Shown here one piece after another: positions 25,124-37,410 of a stretch of 64,000 nt of DNA. Source of the stretch: Terasakiella brassicae (lineage in GTDB: Bacteria; Pseudomonadota; Alphaproteobacteria; Rhodospirillales; Terasakiellaceae); the NCBI RefSeq assembly GCF_014641495.1, contig NZ_BMHV01000010.1, positions 1 to 64,000 of the forward strand. The letters are read 5' to 3'. The position numbers and the translations under genes are program-made. The first letter of the stretch is position 1. Each line of letters starts with the position of its first letter. The notes under the pieces are model-generated. The model saw only the letters and a list, made by a program, of their open reading frames with translations, was not told where the DNA came from and searched no databases.

Positions 25124-26221
25124 ATGCGCGGCAACAAGTTATTACATATTTTGGACCGTTATGTCCTCCCTTTATGTTTGTACATACTTTCCCTTGTATG
25201 GCGGAAGAAAAAATTTACCCAAAGTCCAAGAAAAATTGGAATATTGAAATTGGTTGCGATCGGGGACCTGACCTTGGCGACATCCTTGTTGCTGGATATG
25301 CGCAAAACATACCCGGATGCAGAACTTCACCTTTACTTGGGGGAAGACAATTCAGCACTTGCCGATATGCTCCCCGTACATGATTTACATGTAAGCGTTT
25401 TAAGCATTGGAAATCTGTTGGGAAATATTTTCAAGTTGCGCAAAGAACGTTTTGACCTTTTTATCGATTTAGGGGACTGGACTCGTTATGAAGCCTTACT
25501 CAGCGGCTTATCCGGGGCTAAACAGATTTTAGGGTTTGAGACACCGGGGCAAAACCGTCATTACCTTTATAGCGATTGCGTGATCCATGATGCAGCACTT
25601 CACCAGCTCGGCAACATTCAGAATCTGGCCCGCCTTGCCGGGGGTAAAGGAGATCAGGCCGCAGCCTTATCCTGCCCGGATTTGGAAAATGTCCCTGTCG
25701 CTGTCGATCCAGATCAACCCGTTGTCCTTTTGCACCCTTGGCCATCGGGTATTTATCGCGAGCTGAAAGAATGGCCCAATGATCATTGGGCGCGTTTGAG
25801 CCAAGGCCTGATAAAAAAAGGCTATCAAGTTTATGTCAGCGCCGCCCCGAATGATCGGGATCGACAGAATCGTCTGTTTGAAGAATTTGAATTATATAAA
25901 ATTCACGTCCATGATCTGTGTGGCAAACTGACTTTAGCGCAATTGGTTTGGCTTTTTTGTAAACATCCGAATTTAAAATTGGTCAGTGTCAATACGGGTA
26001 TTATGCATATGGCCGCAACATGCGCTGTACGCACCATTGCCTTAAACGGGCCGACGGACCCCAAGCGTTGGGGGGCAGTTGGACCCAAAGTTACAAATAT
26101 CGCGCCACCCGGTCATATTAAATCAGGATATCTGAACCTTGGTTTTGAATATCCCGAAGACAAAACACCGATTATGCAGCATATTGCCGTGTCCTCTGTT
26201 TTACGGGCGTTGGAGGATTAA
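25124..26221 (+). CDS. Glycosyltransferase family 9 (heptosyltransferase-like)
   Basis: 365 residues from the ATG at 25124; the upstream open frame overlaps the divergent ligase gene. The N-terminal Rossmann half has KIGILKLVAIGDLTLATSLL and AELHLYLGEDN; the C-terminal nucleotide-sugar half has VVLLHPWPSGIYRELKEWPN, LVSVNTGIMHMAATCAVRTI and LNGPTDPKRWGAVG, the GT9 pattern. These enzymes add heptose from ADP-heptose to LPS core or to other surface acceptors, which agrees with gmhA nearby. The 3' end overlaps the convergent hydrolase gene by 21 bases. Confidence 0.9.
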   Translation: MRGNKLLHILDRYVLPLCLYILSLVWRKKKFTQSPRKIGILKLVAIGDLTLATSLLLDMRKTYPDAELHLYLGEDNSALADMLPVHDLHVSVLSIGNLLGNIFKLRKERFDLFIDLGDWTRYEALLSGLSGAKQILGFETPGQNRHYLYSDCVIHDAALHQLGNIQNLARLAGGKGDQAAALSCPDLENVPVAVDPDQPVVLLHPWPSGIYRELKEWPNDHWARLSQGLIKKGYQVYVSAAPNDRDRQNRLFEEFELYKIHVHDLCGKLTLAQLVWLFCKHPNLKLVSVNTGIMHMAATCAVRTIALNGPTDPKRWGAVGPKVTNIAPPGHIKSGYLNLGFEYPEDKTPIMQHIAVSSVLRALED

Positions 26222-27439
26222 CCAAATCACATCACCGGCTTTTAAAGCAAAAGCCGCCTGTGGTTGCAAATCGACAAAACCATCAGAAGGTGCTTCCCCC
26301 TGATCGCTTAAGCGTTGTGCCTTGATTACCTGATACGGCCCATCAATATCAACGGTGATGTTGTCAGGCGCGTTGCTGGCCTCTGCCAAACCAAACAGCA
26401 TTTGCGCCCGCCCATGATCATCTTCCCACGCAAGCGCAGGTAACCAGACCGTCTGCCCTTTAATCATAAGGCGCACAGCGTTGCGGCTGTCATTATATTT
26501 GGCAAATAACCACCACGGGGCACGTTTGGCACGAAGGTCATCTGTCAATAAACCGCTTAATGTATCGCTGTCACAATAATAGAGGCTCTCCTCCAAATTC
26601 GGCCAACAGGCTTTGGCCGCCGCATCAATGCGGGCATTTTCCAATTGCCATAAATAGGTCAAGGTTGTACCGGGCGAATATTGCGACCAGCGCCCGCCAA
26701 ATTCATCAATATGAATGCGCTTGATTTTCAATGGGGTATAGCGTGGATTATCCATAAAGTGATGGCGAACATAAGCAACATTTTCAGGAATCGCTGAAAT
26801 CCGCGTATGCAGCGAATGCCAGGTTAAAACATCGACCTGAAGGTTTTCCTGCAAGGCAAAATCAAGGAAGTCTTGCAAATATTCTTTATCAAATTTGACA
26901 AATGACGGCCCGGCAATCAGGGCTGTGTCACCTAATTCTTCACGAATGACATCATGGGCAATTTTCCAGGTTTCAAAATACTCTTTCCGGGAAAACCGCC
27001 AAAAATGTTTTAAATCCGGTTCGTTCCATATTTCCCAGATCCAGACTTTATCTTTAAGCGCCCGGACAAGCTGTCGCACATGGTTTTGCCATTCGGTTTT
27101 CAACTCATGGGGCGGCTTCATATGTTCCCCAAATCCCCAACTGTCGGCCAAAACAAATTGATACGGCGCTTTTCGTTGTTGAAGGCGCGCGATAAAATCT
27201 TCAGCCGTTCGCCCAGATCGCCAATAATCAAAACCGGCTTGATCAATGACATCATCAGCGGGTTGCTGCCCATTGATCCCGTGAATAAGCCCCATTACAA
27301 AAGACGGATTAGCCTGAGTTTGCGACGATAAATGCAAGGTCAGTCGTTTGGGGTACGCCGGTGTATCGCCATATAGCGCACCAGAGAAAAACAGCCCGAT
27401 CACACAGATATAAATGATAAAAGAATAAGTTGGCTTCAT
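26201..27439 (-). CDS. Secreted clan GH-A glycoside hydrolase (GH39/PslG-like)
   Basis: 412 residues with a signal peptide (FIIYICVIGLFFSGALYG). TIM-barrel hydrolase with the acid/base Glu140 in WEIWNEPDLKHFW and the probable nucleophile Glu246 in RIHIDEFGGRW. The tail from about 330 is a small beta domain. The arrangement resembles GH39 enzymes such as PslG, which trim exopolysaccharide in the periplasm. Being next to a WbaP-like transferase and an O-antigen ligase supports a role in polysaccharide processing. Substrate not predicted. Confidence 0.8.
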   Translation of the reverse strand: MKPTYSFIIYICVIGLFFSGALYGDTPAYPKRLTLHLSSQTQANPSFVMGLIHGINGQQPADDVIDQAGFDYWRSGRTAEDFIARLQQRKAPYQFVLADSWGFGEHMKPPHELKTEWQNHVRQLVRALKDKVWIWEIWNEPDLKHFWRFSRKEYFETWKIAHDVIREELGDTALIAGPSFVKFDKEYLQDFLDFALQENLQVDVLTWHSLHTRISAIPENVAYVRHHFMDNPRYTPLKIKRIHIDEFGGRWSQYSPGTTLTYLWQLENARIDAAAKACWPNLEESLYYCDSDTLSGLLTDDLRAKRAPWWLFAKYNDSRNAVRLMIKGQTVWLPALAWEDDHGRAQMLFGLAEASNAPDNITVDIDGPYQVIKAQRLSDQGEAPSDGFVDLQPQAAFALKAGDVIWLILQRP

Positions 27440-27628
27440 ACGGTCGTATTATTCATTTTTTTCAATCTGGAAAGCAAATTCTTTATTTTATGATATAAAG
27501 GGCACTTAGCTTGAATTGTGTGATCATCATCACCGCAGCAGATTTATAATCTGTTATTGATAATTAATGTTGCGGAAGTCTTCCGTACCCCTTATTAAGC
27601 CCGTCCCATTTTCACAAAGGATATTGAT

Positions 27629-27904
27629 ATGAACAAAACCGATCTCGTCACTGCTGTTGCCACTGCGGCTGACCTTTCTAAAGCCGATGCGACACTTGCA
27701 ACCGATGCTGTATTCGATGCCATTACAAATGCATTAAAAGATGGCGATACAGTGCAATTGGTCGGGTTTGGTTCTTTTGGTATTACAGAACGTGCTGCAC
27801 GTGACGGTCACAACCCGCGCACTGGCGAAACCATTAAAATTGCGGCTTCCAAACAGCCGAAATTCAAAGCAGGCAAAGGTCTTAAAGACCTCGTAAATGC
27901 GTAA
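27629..27904 (+). CDS. hup: HU family DNA-binding protein
   Basis: 91 residues, the normal HU length. MNKTDLVTAVATAADLSKAD at the N-terminus, VQLVGFGSFGITERAARDGH and NPRTGETIKIAASKQPKFKA with the intercalating Pro loop, ending AGKGLKDLVNA. A dimeric nucleoid protein that bends DNA. A good ribosome-binding site (AAAGGA) precedes it, and a hairpin follows. Confidence 0.95.
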   Translation: MNKTDLVTAVATAADLSKADATLATDAVFDAITNALKDGDTVQLVGFGSFGITERAARDGHNPRTGETIKIAASKQPKFKAGKGLKDLVNA

Positions 27905-27917
27905 ATCCTAAGCCTTT

Positions 27918-27938
27918 AGGGGTGATCATATCACCCCT
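27918..27938. terminator. Hairpin between HU and the LysE-type gene
   Basis: AGGGGTGAT and ATCACCCCT pair perfectly around CAT, 14 bases after the HU stop and 14 bases from the stop of the convergent gene. It has no long T run in either direction, so it is probably a shared, partly Rho-independent terminator. Confidence 0.65.
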
Positions 27939-27951
27939 ATTGCACTTCTGT

Positions 27952-28584
27952 TCAAAGGGTATCACTCACCAGTTTGATCCCTAAGGCCCCTAAAAGCCCG
28001 GCTGTTACACGGTCAATCGTTGTCTTGGCTTGCGCGTAGATTTTACGGGATCCGCTGTTCGATAACAGGATGGCGACAACTGTGTACCAGACGAATTCCA
28101 GCAGAAAAATCATCGGAACCAATACAAGGTACAGCACCATGTCCGGTTCGCGGTTCATAAACGTCGCAAAGACACTGGCAAAAACAATGGCTGTTTTTGG
28201 ATTGCTGATTTGCGTCAAGAAACCAAGGATCACACCCTTGAGCACCGGACGTTTCGCCTGTTGTCCCGTTTGAACCCGTACCTCGGATAAAGTTTTTTTC
28301 GCATTTACAAATATTTTGTATGCGAGATAGACAAGGTAACTCCCGCCCAAAACTTTAAATCCGACATAAAGCCAGGGCACCGTTTCAAAAATAACGTGCA
28401 AACCGCCCAAAGCCAGCACGGCAAAAACGGCACTGGCCAATCCGATCCCAAACGCAACCGCAACCCCTTTGCCCCGGGAACCACCCAAAGACGATTTAGC
28501 CACAACAATAAAACTCGGCCCCGGACTGATCGCACCGATGAACAACGTCCCAATAATCGGAAGAACGATAACCAAAAGACCCAT
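27952..28584 (-). CDS. LysE/RhtB-family exporter
   Basis: 210 residues with about six membrane segments. GAISPGPSFIVVAKSSLGGS is the N-terminal signature and LTQISNPKTAIVFASVFATF the mid-protein one. A second exporter of this family in the window (the other is at 12985), not closely similar in sequence. Substrate unknown. Convergent with HU. Confidence 0.92.
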   Translation of the reverse strand: MGLLVIVLPIIGTLFIGAISPGPSFIVVAKSSLGGSRGKGVAVAFGIGLASAVFAVLALGGLHVIFETVPWLYVGFKVLGGSYLVYLAYKIFVNAKKTLSEVRVQTGQQAKRPVLKGVILGFLTQISNPKTAIVFASVFATFMNREPDMVLYLVLVPMIFLLEFVWYTVVAILLSNSGSRKIYAQAKTTIDRVTAGLLGALGIKLVSDTL

Positions 28585-30955
<2,371 letters not shown>

Positions 30956-30974
30956 TATTTCTGTACACTAAGAT

Positions 30975-31020
30975 AACAAGGCCAGCCCCGGAGTCACACT
31001 TCGCGGCTGGCCTTGTTGTT
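30975..31020 (+). terminator. Rho-independent terminator after nirS
   Basis: AACAAGGCCAGCC pairs with GGCTGGCCTTGTT over 13 bases, ending in a T-rich stretch, 20 bases after the nirS stop. Confidence 0.85.
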
Positions 31021-31278
31021 TCAGATGAACAAAATAGTTGAAATTATAGTTCAGAGAACAGTTAGCGAACTCATCCCCCAAAAAAGCTGTATAATCAACT
31101 TTTACACGTAAAATGACTTGCCCTCAAAAGGCATTTCACACGCTCTTCTTCATCCCTCTCCCCCACCTTGTTACAATTCGTTACACAAAGGGGCTTCCAA
31201 GACATTTCAGAGTTACATAATCTTGTTAAACATGCATTTATGGCATTCGATTAAACAGATTAAAAGTTTTGTGAACTG

Positions 31279-32673
31279 ATGACGTCTTTAAAGACCTTTT
31301 TGCTCCTGAGCGGGTGTCTGGCCCTTAGTGCCTGTAATGCCGATCTTAATCGGCTGATAACACGTGATGCCATTGAAGCGCCGGCCAATTGGCAGGAAGC
31401 CGTGCAAGTCGACCCCATTGATGAAAACTGGATCGATAGCTTCCAAAGTACAGAGCTTTCCAGCCTGATCGACCGCGCCCTGCAACATAATATCGAATTA
31501 AAACAACTGGCTTATGATGTGCAAATCAAGGAACAGCAGCTCATCTCGGCACAGAGTTCTTTTTTTCCAACACTGGATTTCAGCTTTTCACAAAAACGTT
31601 CCGGCCTGACAGAAGGCGGGAGTGCGACCAACGCAGCCTCCATTGGTCTTGATCTGGCTTATGAACTGGATGTCTGGGGCAAAATGTCGGATAGCGAGCG
31701 CGAAGCCAAGCTTGCCTTGATGTCTTCGCAAGCGACCTTTAAACAGGCCCGCCAACAATTGGCCGCTGACGTTGCAACCGCATGGCTGGATATTATTGAA
31801 GCCAAAAAACTGTTAAGCCTGTATCTGCAACGGTTTGCCAATGCACAAGACAACCATACCATCATTGAAAGCGGTTATGAGAAAGGGTTGAACGAAGCCC
31901 TTGATGTCTATCTGGTGCGTAACGAACTGGATGCAGAACAAGCCACGATTGAACAACAAAAAACCGCCATTACCACCGCCATCCGCACCTTGGAACGCTA
32001 TCTGGGGGAATACCCGAAAGGTTTGCGTGCCATTAACGATGATCTCCCGGTTTTAAACAGTCCGATGCGCACCGGACTCCCCAAGGATTTAATTGAGCGC
32101 AAAGCCTCCCTCAATGCAAGCTGGCGTGATTTACTGTCTGCCAATGCCGCCCTTGCCTATGCTCATAAATCCCGTTTACCCAGCCTGAAATTCACCGCCG
32201 ACATCAAGGATTCAGCCACCCTTGCCAATCGATTGTTTAGCGGGGCCCCCTTTGCATGGTCCTTGTTGGGGAGTCTCACTGCGCCTATTTTTGATGCGGG
32301 CAAGCTGGCGTCTGCCGAAGAAGTCGCACGTTTAGAACTACGTCAAGCCGAAGCCCAATATCTCAGCGATGTTTTTGAGGCCTATAAAGAAGTCGAAAAC
32401 GCCATTTCCGAAGAACTCAGCCTTAAAAAAAGATTTGAATCGACAAAATTTGCTGCAGAAAACGCAAAAATCGCCGCTGATCTTTCTTTCCAGCAATATC
32501 AACGCGGCCTTGTTGAATATACCACGGTTTTAGAATCACAGACCCGGTATTATGATGCTGAAGTCAATGCCATTAAAATTCAAAGCCAATTGGCCGCCAA
32601 CCGTATTCAGCTCCATCTGGCCTTAGGCGGAGACTTCGCCCCAGCGGAAACAGCAGTTGAGGAAGCCCGATGA
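31279..32673 (+). CDS. Outer-membrane efflux lipoprotein (NodT/OprM-like TolC family)
   Basis: 464 residues. Lipoprotein signal with lipobox LSAC (Cys19) after LLLSGCLALSAC. Two OEP repeats with the usual patterns: IDRALQHNIELKQLAYDVQI, LGLDLAYELDVWG-like segment near 130, LTAPIFDAGKLASAEEVARL and YKEVENAISEELSLKKR. Forms the outer-membrane channel of the tripartite pump encoded with the next two genes. The stop overlaps the next start by four bases (ATGA). Confidence 0.93.
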   Translation: MTSLKTFLLLSGCLALSACNADLNRLITRDAIEAPANWQEAVQVDPIDENWIDSFQSTELSSLIDRALQHNIELKQLAYDVQIKEQQLISAQSSFFPTLDFSFSQKRSGLTEGGSATNAASIGLDLAYELDVWGKMSDSEREAKLALMSSQATFKQARQQLAADVATAWLDIIEAKKLLSLYLQRFANAQDNHTIIESGYEKGLNEALDVYLVRNELDAEQATIEQQKTAITTAIRTLERYLGEYPKGLRAINDDLPVLNSPMRTGLPKDLIERKASLNASWRDLLSANAALAYAHKSRLPSLKFTADIKDSATLANRLFSGAPFAWSLLGSLTAPIFDAGKLASAEEVARLELRQAEAQYLSDVFEAYKEVENAISEELSLKKRFESTKFAAENAKIAADLSFQQYQRGLVEYTTVLESQTRYYDAEVNAIKIQSQLAANRIQLHLALGGDFAPAETAVEEAR

Positions 32674-33854
32674 AACACAAAAAACTTTTACAAATCGCCC
32701 TTCCTGTTGCCCTTGTTGTCTTCACCGCCCTGATTGTTGCGCTGATTATGAAAAATCCGCCACAAGCCCAGTACGGCAAACCAGCCGCAGCCGCCAAGAT
32801 CCCGGTGCGCACCCAAGTTATTGAACGCGCACCTTTTAACGTCACCATTGACAGTTACGGCACCGTTCGCCCCCGCACCGAAACCCTGCTGAGTGCGCAG
32901 GTGTCCGGCCAAATTATCGATATTAACGACAATTTTCGCGAAGGTGGTTTCTTTAAAAAAGGGGATATCCTGATCAAACTGGATGCCCGCGATTACCGTG
33001 CCAAGGTGAAGGTGGCAGAAGCCGATCTCATCCTTGCCAAACAGACCTTGTCTGAAGAAGCCGCCCATGCCGCGCAAGCCCGGGATGATTGGGCACGACT
33101 GGGTAAAAAAGGCAAACCCAACGATCTGGTTTTACGCATTCCCCAACTGGAAGCCGCCAAGGCAAGCGTTCTGTCTGCCCAAGCCCAACTGGATATCGCC
33201 CGTCTTGATCTGGAACGGACCGAGATTAAAGCCCCCTTTGATGGCCGCATTCTAACCAAATATGTCGATATGGGCCAAGTGGTCGCGAGCAATGCCCAAC
33301 TCGCCGATATTTATGCCACCGATTATGTGGAAGTGCGCCTGCCAATCAAAAATAAAGACCTGCCCCTGATTGATTTGCCAACAGAAAATGCCCAGAACGA
33401 CGATACAAACGGCCCAACCCCGGTCTTGCTTTATTCAGACTTGATCGGCAGTCAACAATGGCAAGGCAATCTGGTCAGAACCGAAGGGGCCATCGACAGC
33501 GACACACAACAGCTTTATGCCATTGTGCAAATCGAATCCCCATTTAGCCAACAAGGCCCGCTGATTAAAATCGGGCAATATGTCACCGCCAGTATCATCG
33601 GGGTCACCTTGCCTGACGCAATCAAAATCCCGACAAGCACGATCTATCAAGGCAGTTTCGTCTATGTCGAAAAAGACGGATTGATTAATCGACGTGACAT
33701 CAAGATTTTATGGCAAAATCAGGAAGATGCGCTGATATCCACAGGTTTGGAACCGGGTGAAAACCTTGTACTGACACCGCTTGGCAATGTGACATCGGGC
33801 ACAGCCGTCAAAGTCATACAGAACAGCGACACACCTGAGGACAAACAGTCATGA
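32670..33854 (+). CDS. RND efflux periplasmic adaptor (MFP/HlyD type)
   Basis: 394 residues. An N-terminal membrane anchor (LLQIALPVALVVFTALIVAL) and the adaptor layout: a lipoyl half-motif ETLLSAQVSGQIIDINDNF, a coiled-coil hairpin (about 105-170), the second lipoyl half RTEIKAPFDGRILTKYVDMG and a beta-barrel from about 205. It links the inner-membrane pump with the outer-membrane channel. Overlaps the genes on both sides by four bases, so all three are one operon. Confidence 0.94.
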   Translation: MKHKKLLQIALPVALVVFTALIVALIMKNPPQAQYGKPAAAAKIPVRTQVIERAPFNVTIDSYGTVRPRTETLLSAQVSGQIIDINDNFREGGFFKKGDILIKLDARDYRAKVKVAEADLILAKQTLSEEAAHAAQARDDWARLGKKGKPNDLVLRIPQLEAAKASVLSAQAQLDIARLDLERTEIKAPFDGRILTKYVDMGQVVASNAQLADIYATDYVEVRLPIKNKDLPLIDLPTENAQNDDTNGPTPVLLYSDLIGSQQWQGNLVRTEGAIDSDTQQLYAIVQIESPFSQQGPLIKIGQYVTASIIGVTLPDAIKIPTSTIYQGSFVYVEKDGLINRRDIKILWQNQEDALISTGLEPGENLVLTPLGNVTSGTAVKVIQNSDTPEDKQS

Positions 33855-36800
33855 TTACATGGTTTGCCAAAAACAGCGTTGCCGCCAATCTTTTGATGAT
33901 CAGCATTCTGGTTGCCGGCCTGTTCAGCCTGAATACCAGCATCCCGCTGGAGGTTTTTCCGTCATTTGAAACGCATGTGGTTTCCGTTAGAGTTTCCCTG
34001 CCCGGTGCAACACCGCAGGATGTGGAAAAAAGCGTTACCATCCGTATCGAAGAAGCCGTGCAGGATCTGGAAGGTATTGATCAAATCCGCAGTACTTCCG
34101 GTGAAGGCAGCGCCGCCGTTTACATCGATATTGATGATAATTACGACCCGCAGACCTTGCTTGCCGATATCAAAAGCCGTGTCGATGCGGTCAACACCTT
34201 CCCCGCAGATGCCGAACGCCCGGTGATTTCATTGGCCCAACATACCCATGATGTCATTACGGTAACCCTTGCCAGTGATTACGGCGAACATGAAACCCGC
34301 GAATATGCCCAAAATTTACGTGATGAAATGCTACGCCTTGATGGTGTAACCCAATTGGAACTGGACGGTATCCGCAATTATGAAATCACCATCAATGTCT
34401 CGCAAAACAGTTTGCGCCAATATGGCTTGACATTGAGTGATATATCCAGTGCCATCGGCAAATCCAGTATTGATATTTCATCCGGGAATTTACGCACCTT
34501 GGGTGGTGATATTTTGCTGCGTTCTTCCGGGCAGGCCTATCGTAAAAACGACTTTGCAAAAATTGCCATCAAAACCAATAAAGACGGTTCTAAACTGCTG
34601 TTGGAAGACATTGCCCAGATCAACGATGGTTTTGAAGAAACCCCCGTTCGCACCCGTTTCAACGGTAAAAATGCCGTTTTTGTCGAAGTGTACCGGATCG
34701 GGGATCAAAGCGCGATTGAGGTCGCCGACAAGATCAAGACCTTCATTAAAGATCGTCAAGCCACCTTGCCACAAGGTTATGAACTTAGTTATTGGGATGA
34801 TGATTCCGCCATTGTTAAAAACCGGATTTCAACCCTGACCAACAGTGCCTTGCAAGGTGGTATTCTTGTGTTGGCCCTTTTGACCCTGTTTTTACGCCCA
34901 GCCATTGCGTTTTGGGTTTTTATTGGGATTCCGATCTCTTTCATGGGGGCGTTTTTGCTTATGCCGGTCTTCGGTGTGACCTTGAATATCCTCAGTCTAT
35001 TCGGGTTCATTCTGGTTTTAGGGATTGTCGTGGATGACGCGATTGTCACCGGGGAAAATATCTACACCCACCTGAACCGGGCGGAATCCGGTGAAGATGC
35101 CGTCATCAATGGGACACTTGAAGTCGCAAAGCCCGTCACATTCGGTGTTTTAACCACGGTTGCCGCCTTCCTGCCCCTTGCCTTTATCGAAGGCATGCGC
35201 GGTCCGATGTTTAGCCAAATCCCCGCTGTCGTTATCCCTATCTTATTATTCTCTCTTATTGAATCGAAGTTTGTCCTTCCTTCCCACCTCAAACACATAA
35301 AACTGAGAACGCAAAAAACCAAAGTCAGCCGATTTGAACACTATCAGCAAAAATTTGCCGATGGTTTTGAACGCGCGATTTTAAAATATTATCGTCCTAT
35401 ACTGGATGTCTGTTTAAACAACAAACTGACAACATTGCTGTCTTTTTTGTCAATTTTCTGCATCCTGATTGCACTAATTCTCAGCGGCTGGACCAAATTC
35501 ACCTTTTTCCCACGTATCCCCAGTGAAACGGTACGTGTGACCTTGACCATGCCAGCAGGAACCCCGTTTGAAGTCACCAACCGTCACATTCTGACCCTGT
35601 CAGAGAATGCGAAAAAACTTCGCGAAAAATATCGCGACCCGGAAACGGGCGAGAGCTTTATCCTCAACATCCTGTCCGTCACCGGTGGGCGTGGCGGAAC
35701 CAGCAACGAAGGCCGCGTGCGTTTTGAAATTACCCCGCCCGAACAACGCAGCGTGGAGATTTCATCGCAACAGTTGGTCAATGAATGGCGCAAGCTCAAT
35801 GGGGATATCGCCGGGGCGGAAAGCCTTGCCTATCGTGCAGAATTCGGGCGTGGGGGAAACCCCATCGATATTCAATTAAGCGCCAATTCCCTGCAAACAC
35901 TGCGTCAGGTCAGTGAAATTGTCAAAGACCATCTTGCAACCTACCCCACTGTATTTGACATTGCCGATACCCTGTCAGACGGCAAGGAAGAATTGCAGAT
36001 TGAACTGACCGATCAGGGGAAAGCCATCGGCCTTACCCGTCAGGAAGTCGCCAGCCAAATCAGAAATGCCTATTACGGGACACAAGCCCAGCGCATTCAA
36101 CGCGGGCGCGATGATGTAAAAGTCATGGTCCGCCTGCCACTGGAAGAACGCCGCTCCATTGCAAATTTACAAAACCTGTTGATTAGAACAAGCAACGGTA
36201 ATGAAATTCCATTGGCTCAGGTCGCCAGCTTACAACCCGGAAAAGGGCCGTCTGCCATTAACCGGATTGATCGTTTTCGCACCGTCAATATCAGTGCTGA
36301 TATCGAAAAAGGCAAAACCAACATGACAGTACTGACCACCAGCCTGCGTGGTTTTATGGATGAACTGGTCACACGTTACCCGGATGTCGGTTACAGTCTG
36401 GAAGGCGAAGCCCGCGAACAACGGGAATCTTTTGGCTCCCTCGGTTGGTCACTGCTGGGGGTCTTGTTTGCCATTTACGTTCTGCTTGCCATCCCGTTTA
36501 AATCCTATGCTCAGCCCCTTATTGTCATGAGCGTTATTCCCTTCGGCCTTGTCGGTGCTGTTCTGGGTCATTGGATCATGGGCAGCAATCTGACGTTACT
36601 CAGTCTCATGGGCATGCTGGCCCTGACCGGTGTTGTTGTGAATGATGCCCTTGTTCTTGTCGATTACATCAACCAGCAACGCGCACGCGGTATGAGCTTG
36701 CAACACGCTGTCTTGAATGCCGGAACGGCACGTTTTCGCCCGGTCATGCTGACCAGTCTGACCACTTTTATCGGGCTAGTTCCCTTATTGTTTGAAAAAT

Positions 36801-36979
36801 CTACACAAGCGCAATTTTTGATCCCAATGGCGATTTCATTGGGGTTCGGCATATTGTTTGCAACCTTTATCACCTTAATTATGATCCCGGTGAACTATAT
36901 ATTGCTGGAAAATGCCCGCCGGTTCCTCAACCAACTCTATTCCCGTGGTGCAAAAGAAAGCAAAGCGCCCTCTGTTTGA
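33851..36979 (+). CDS. RND-family efflux permease (AcrB-type)
   Basis: 1042 residues, the full length of the hydrophobe/amphiphile efflux RND family. N-terminal ITWFAKNSVAANLLMISILV, two periplasmic loops, twelve membrane segments, the proton-relay Asp pair in LGIVVDDAIVTGENIY, and LTGVVVNDALVLVDYINQ in the second half. The sequence is closer to the less-characterised RND pumps (YrbG/VexB-like paired with NodT-type channels) than to AcrB itself. No local regulator is present. Confidence 0.94.
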   Translation: MITWFAKNSVAANLLMISILVAGLFSLNTSIPLEVFPSFETHVVSVRVSLPGATPQDVEKSVTIRIEEAVQDLEGIDQIRSTSGEGSAAVYIDIDDNYDPQTLLADIKSRVDAVNTFPADAERPVISLAQHTHDVITVTLASDYGEHETREYAQNLRDEMLRLDGVTQLELDGIRNYEITINVSQNSLRQYGLTLSDISSAIGKSSIDISSGNLRTLGGDILLRSSGQAYRKNDFAKIAIKTNKDGSKLLLEDIAQINDGFEETPVRTRFNGKNAVFVEVYRIGDQSAIEVADKIKTFIKDRQATLPQGYELSYWDDDSAIVKNRISTLTNSALQGGILVLALLTLFLRPAIAFWVFIGIPISFMGAFLLMPVFGVTLNILSLFGFILVLGIVVDDAIVTGENIYTHLNRAESGEDAVINGTLEVAKPVTFGVLTTVAAFLPLAFIEGMRGPMFSQIPAVVIPILLFSLIESKFVLPSHLKHIKLRTQKTKVSRFEHYQQKFADGFERAILKYYRPILDVCLNNKLTTLLSFLSIFCILIALILSGWTKFTFFPRIPSETVRVTLTMPAGTPFEVTNRHILTLSENAKKLREKYRDPETGESFILNILSVTGGRGGTSNEGRVRFEITPPEQRSVEISSQQLVNEWRKLNGDIAGAESLAYRAEFGRGGNPIDIQLSANSLQTLRQVSEIVKDHLATYPTVFDIADTLSDGKEELQIELTDQGKAIGLTRQEVASQIRNAYYGTQAQRIQRGRDDVKVMVRLPLEERRSIANLQNLLIRTSNGNEIPLAQVASLQPGKGPSAINRIDRFRTVNISADIEKGKTNMTVLTTSLRGFMDELVTRYPDVGYSLEGEAREQRESFGSLGWSLLGVLFAIYVLLAIPFKSYAQPLIVMSVIPFGLVGAVLGHWIMGSNLTLLSLMGMLALTGVVVNDALVLVDYINQQRARGMSLQHAVLNAGTARFRPVMLTSLTTFIGLVPLLFEKSTQAQFLIPMAISLGFGILFATFITLIMIPVNYILLENARRFLNQLYSRGAKESKAPSV

Positions 36980-36998
36980 TGAAAGATACCAAAATTTA

Positions 36999-37028
36999 CG
37001 GATTTCGAATCCGGGCCGTTTTTATTTT
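36999..37028 (+). terminator. Probable terminator of the RND operon
   Basis: CGGATT pairs with AATCCG around TCG, followed within 6 bases by TTTTTATTTT, 20 bases after the permease stop. The stem is short, so confidence is moderate. Confidence 0.5.
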
Positions 37029-37270
37029 CAAACGGTTCTTATTCCTATTTTCTGACAAAACACATGCTTTAATCGTTAGATTTTAAATTTTCTGTTTTTA
37101 TTCCAATTGTCAGTAAAGAATTTTTCAGCTGCCAGCATAAGTAGAACCCTGTTCAATGAATAGGGAAACAAGCCCTCAACCCTTGTATGTAAGTGGCTAG
37201 AATTTAAGTCTCATTCCAATCTTGAAAATCAATTTTAAATTGCCACCTTTCGAATAGTAAAAGGCAATTC

Positions 37271-37298
37271 AGTATGAATCGGTACTAAAATTCATACT
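37271..37298. repeat. Inverted repeat upstream of the FNR-like regulator
   Basis: AGTATGAAT and ATTCATACT pair perfectly over 9 bases with a 10-base loop, 113 bases upstream of the regulator start. The AGTATGA/TCATACT arms are the same as those upstream of nirS. Confidence 0.6.
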
Positions 37299-37410
37299 TT
37301 ATAACTTAGTTTGGTATTGAAACATTTCTAAAAATACGTAATTTTACCGAGAAGTTACCACCGACTGAGAAACTTTTTATAATGACAACAATAAAGCGGA
37401 AAGTTTTTGT

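Larger units (their letters stand above)
36980..37410. other. Intergenic region between the RND operon and the FNR-like gene
   Basis: 431 AT-rich bases. They hold a likely terminator for the pump operon (36999-37028) and the inverted repeat 37271-37298. I see no gene. No TTGAT-N4-ATCAA site for the downstream regulator is present; a TTGAAAATCAA near 37223 has the wrong spacing. Confidence 0.5.
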
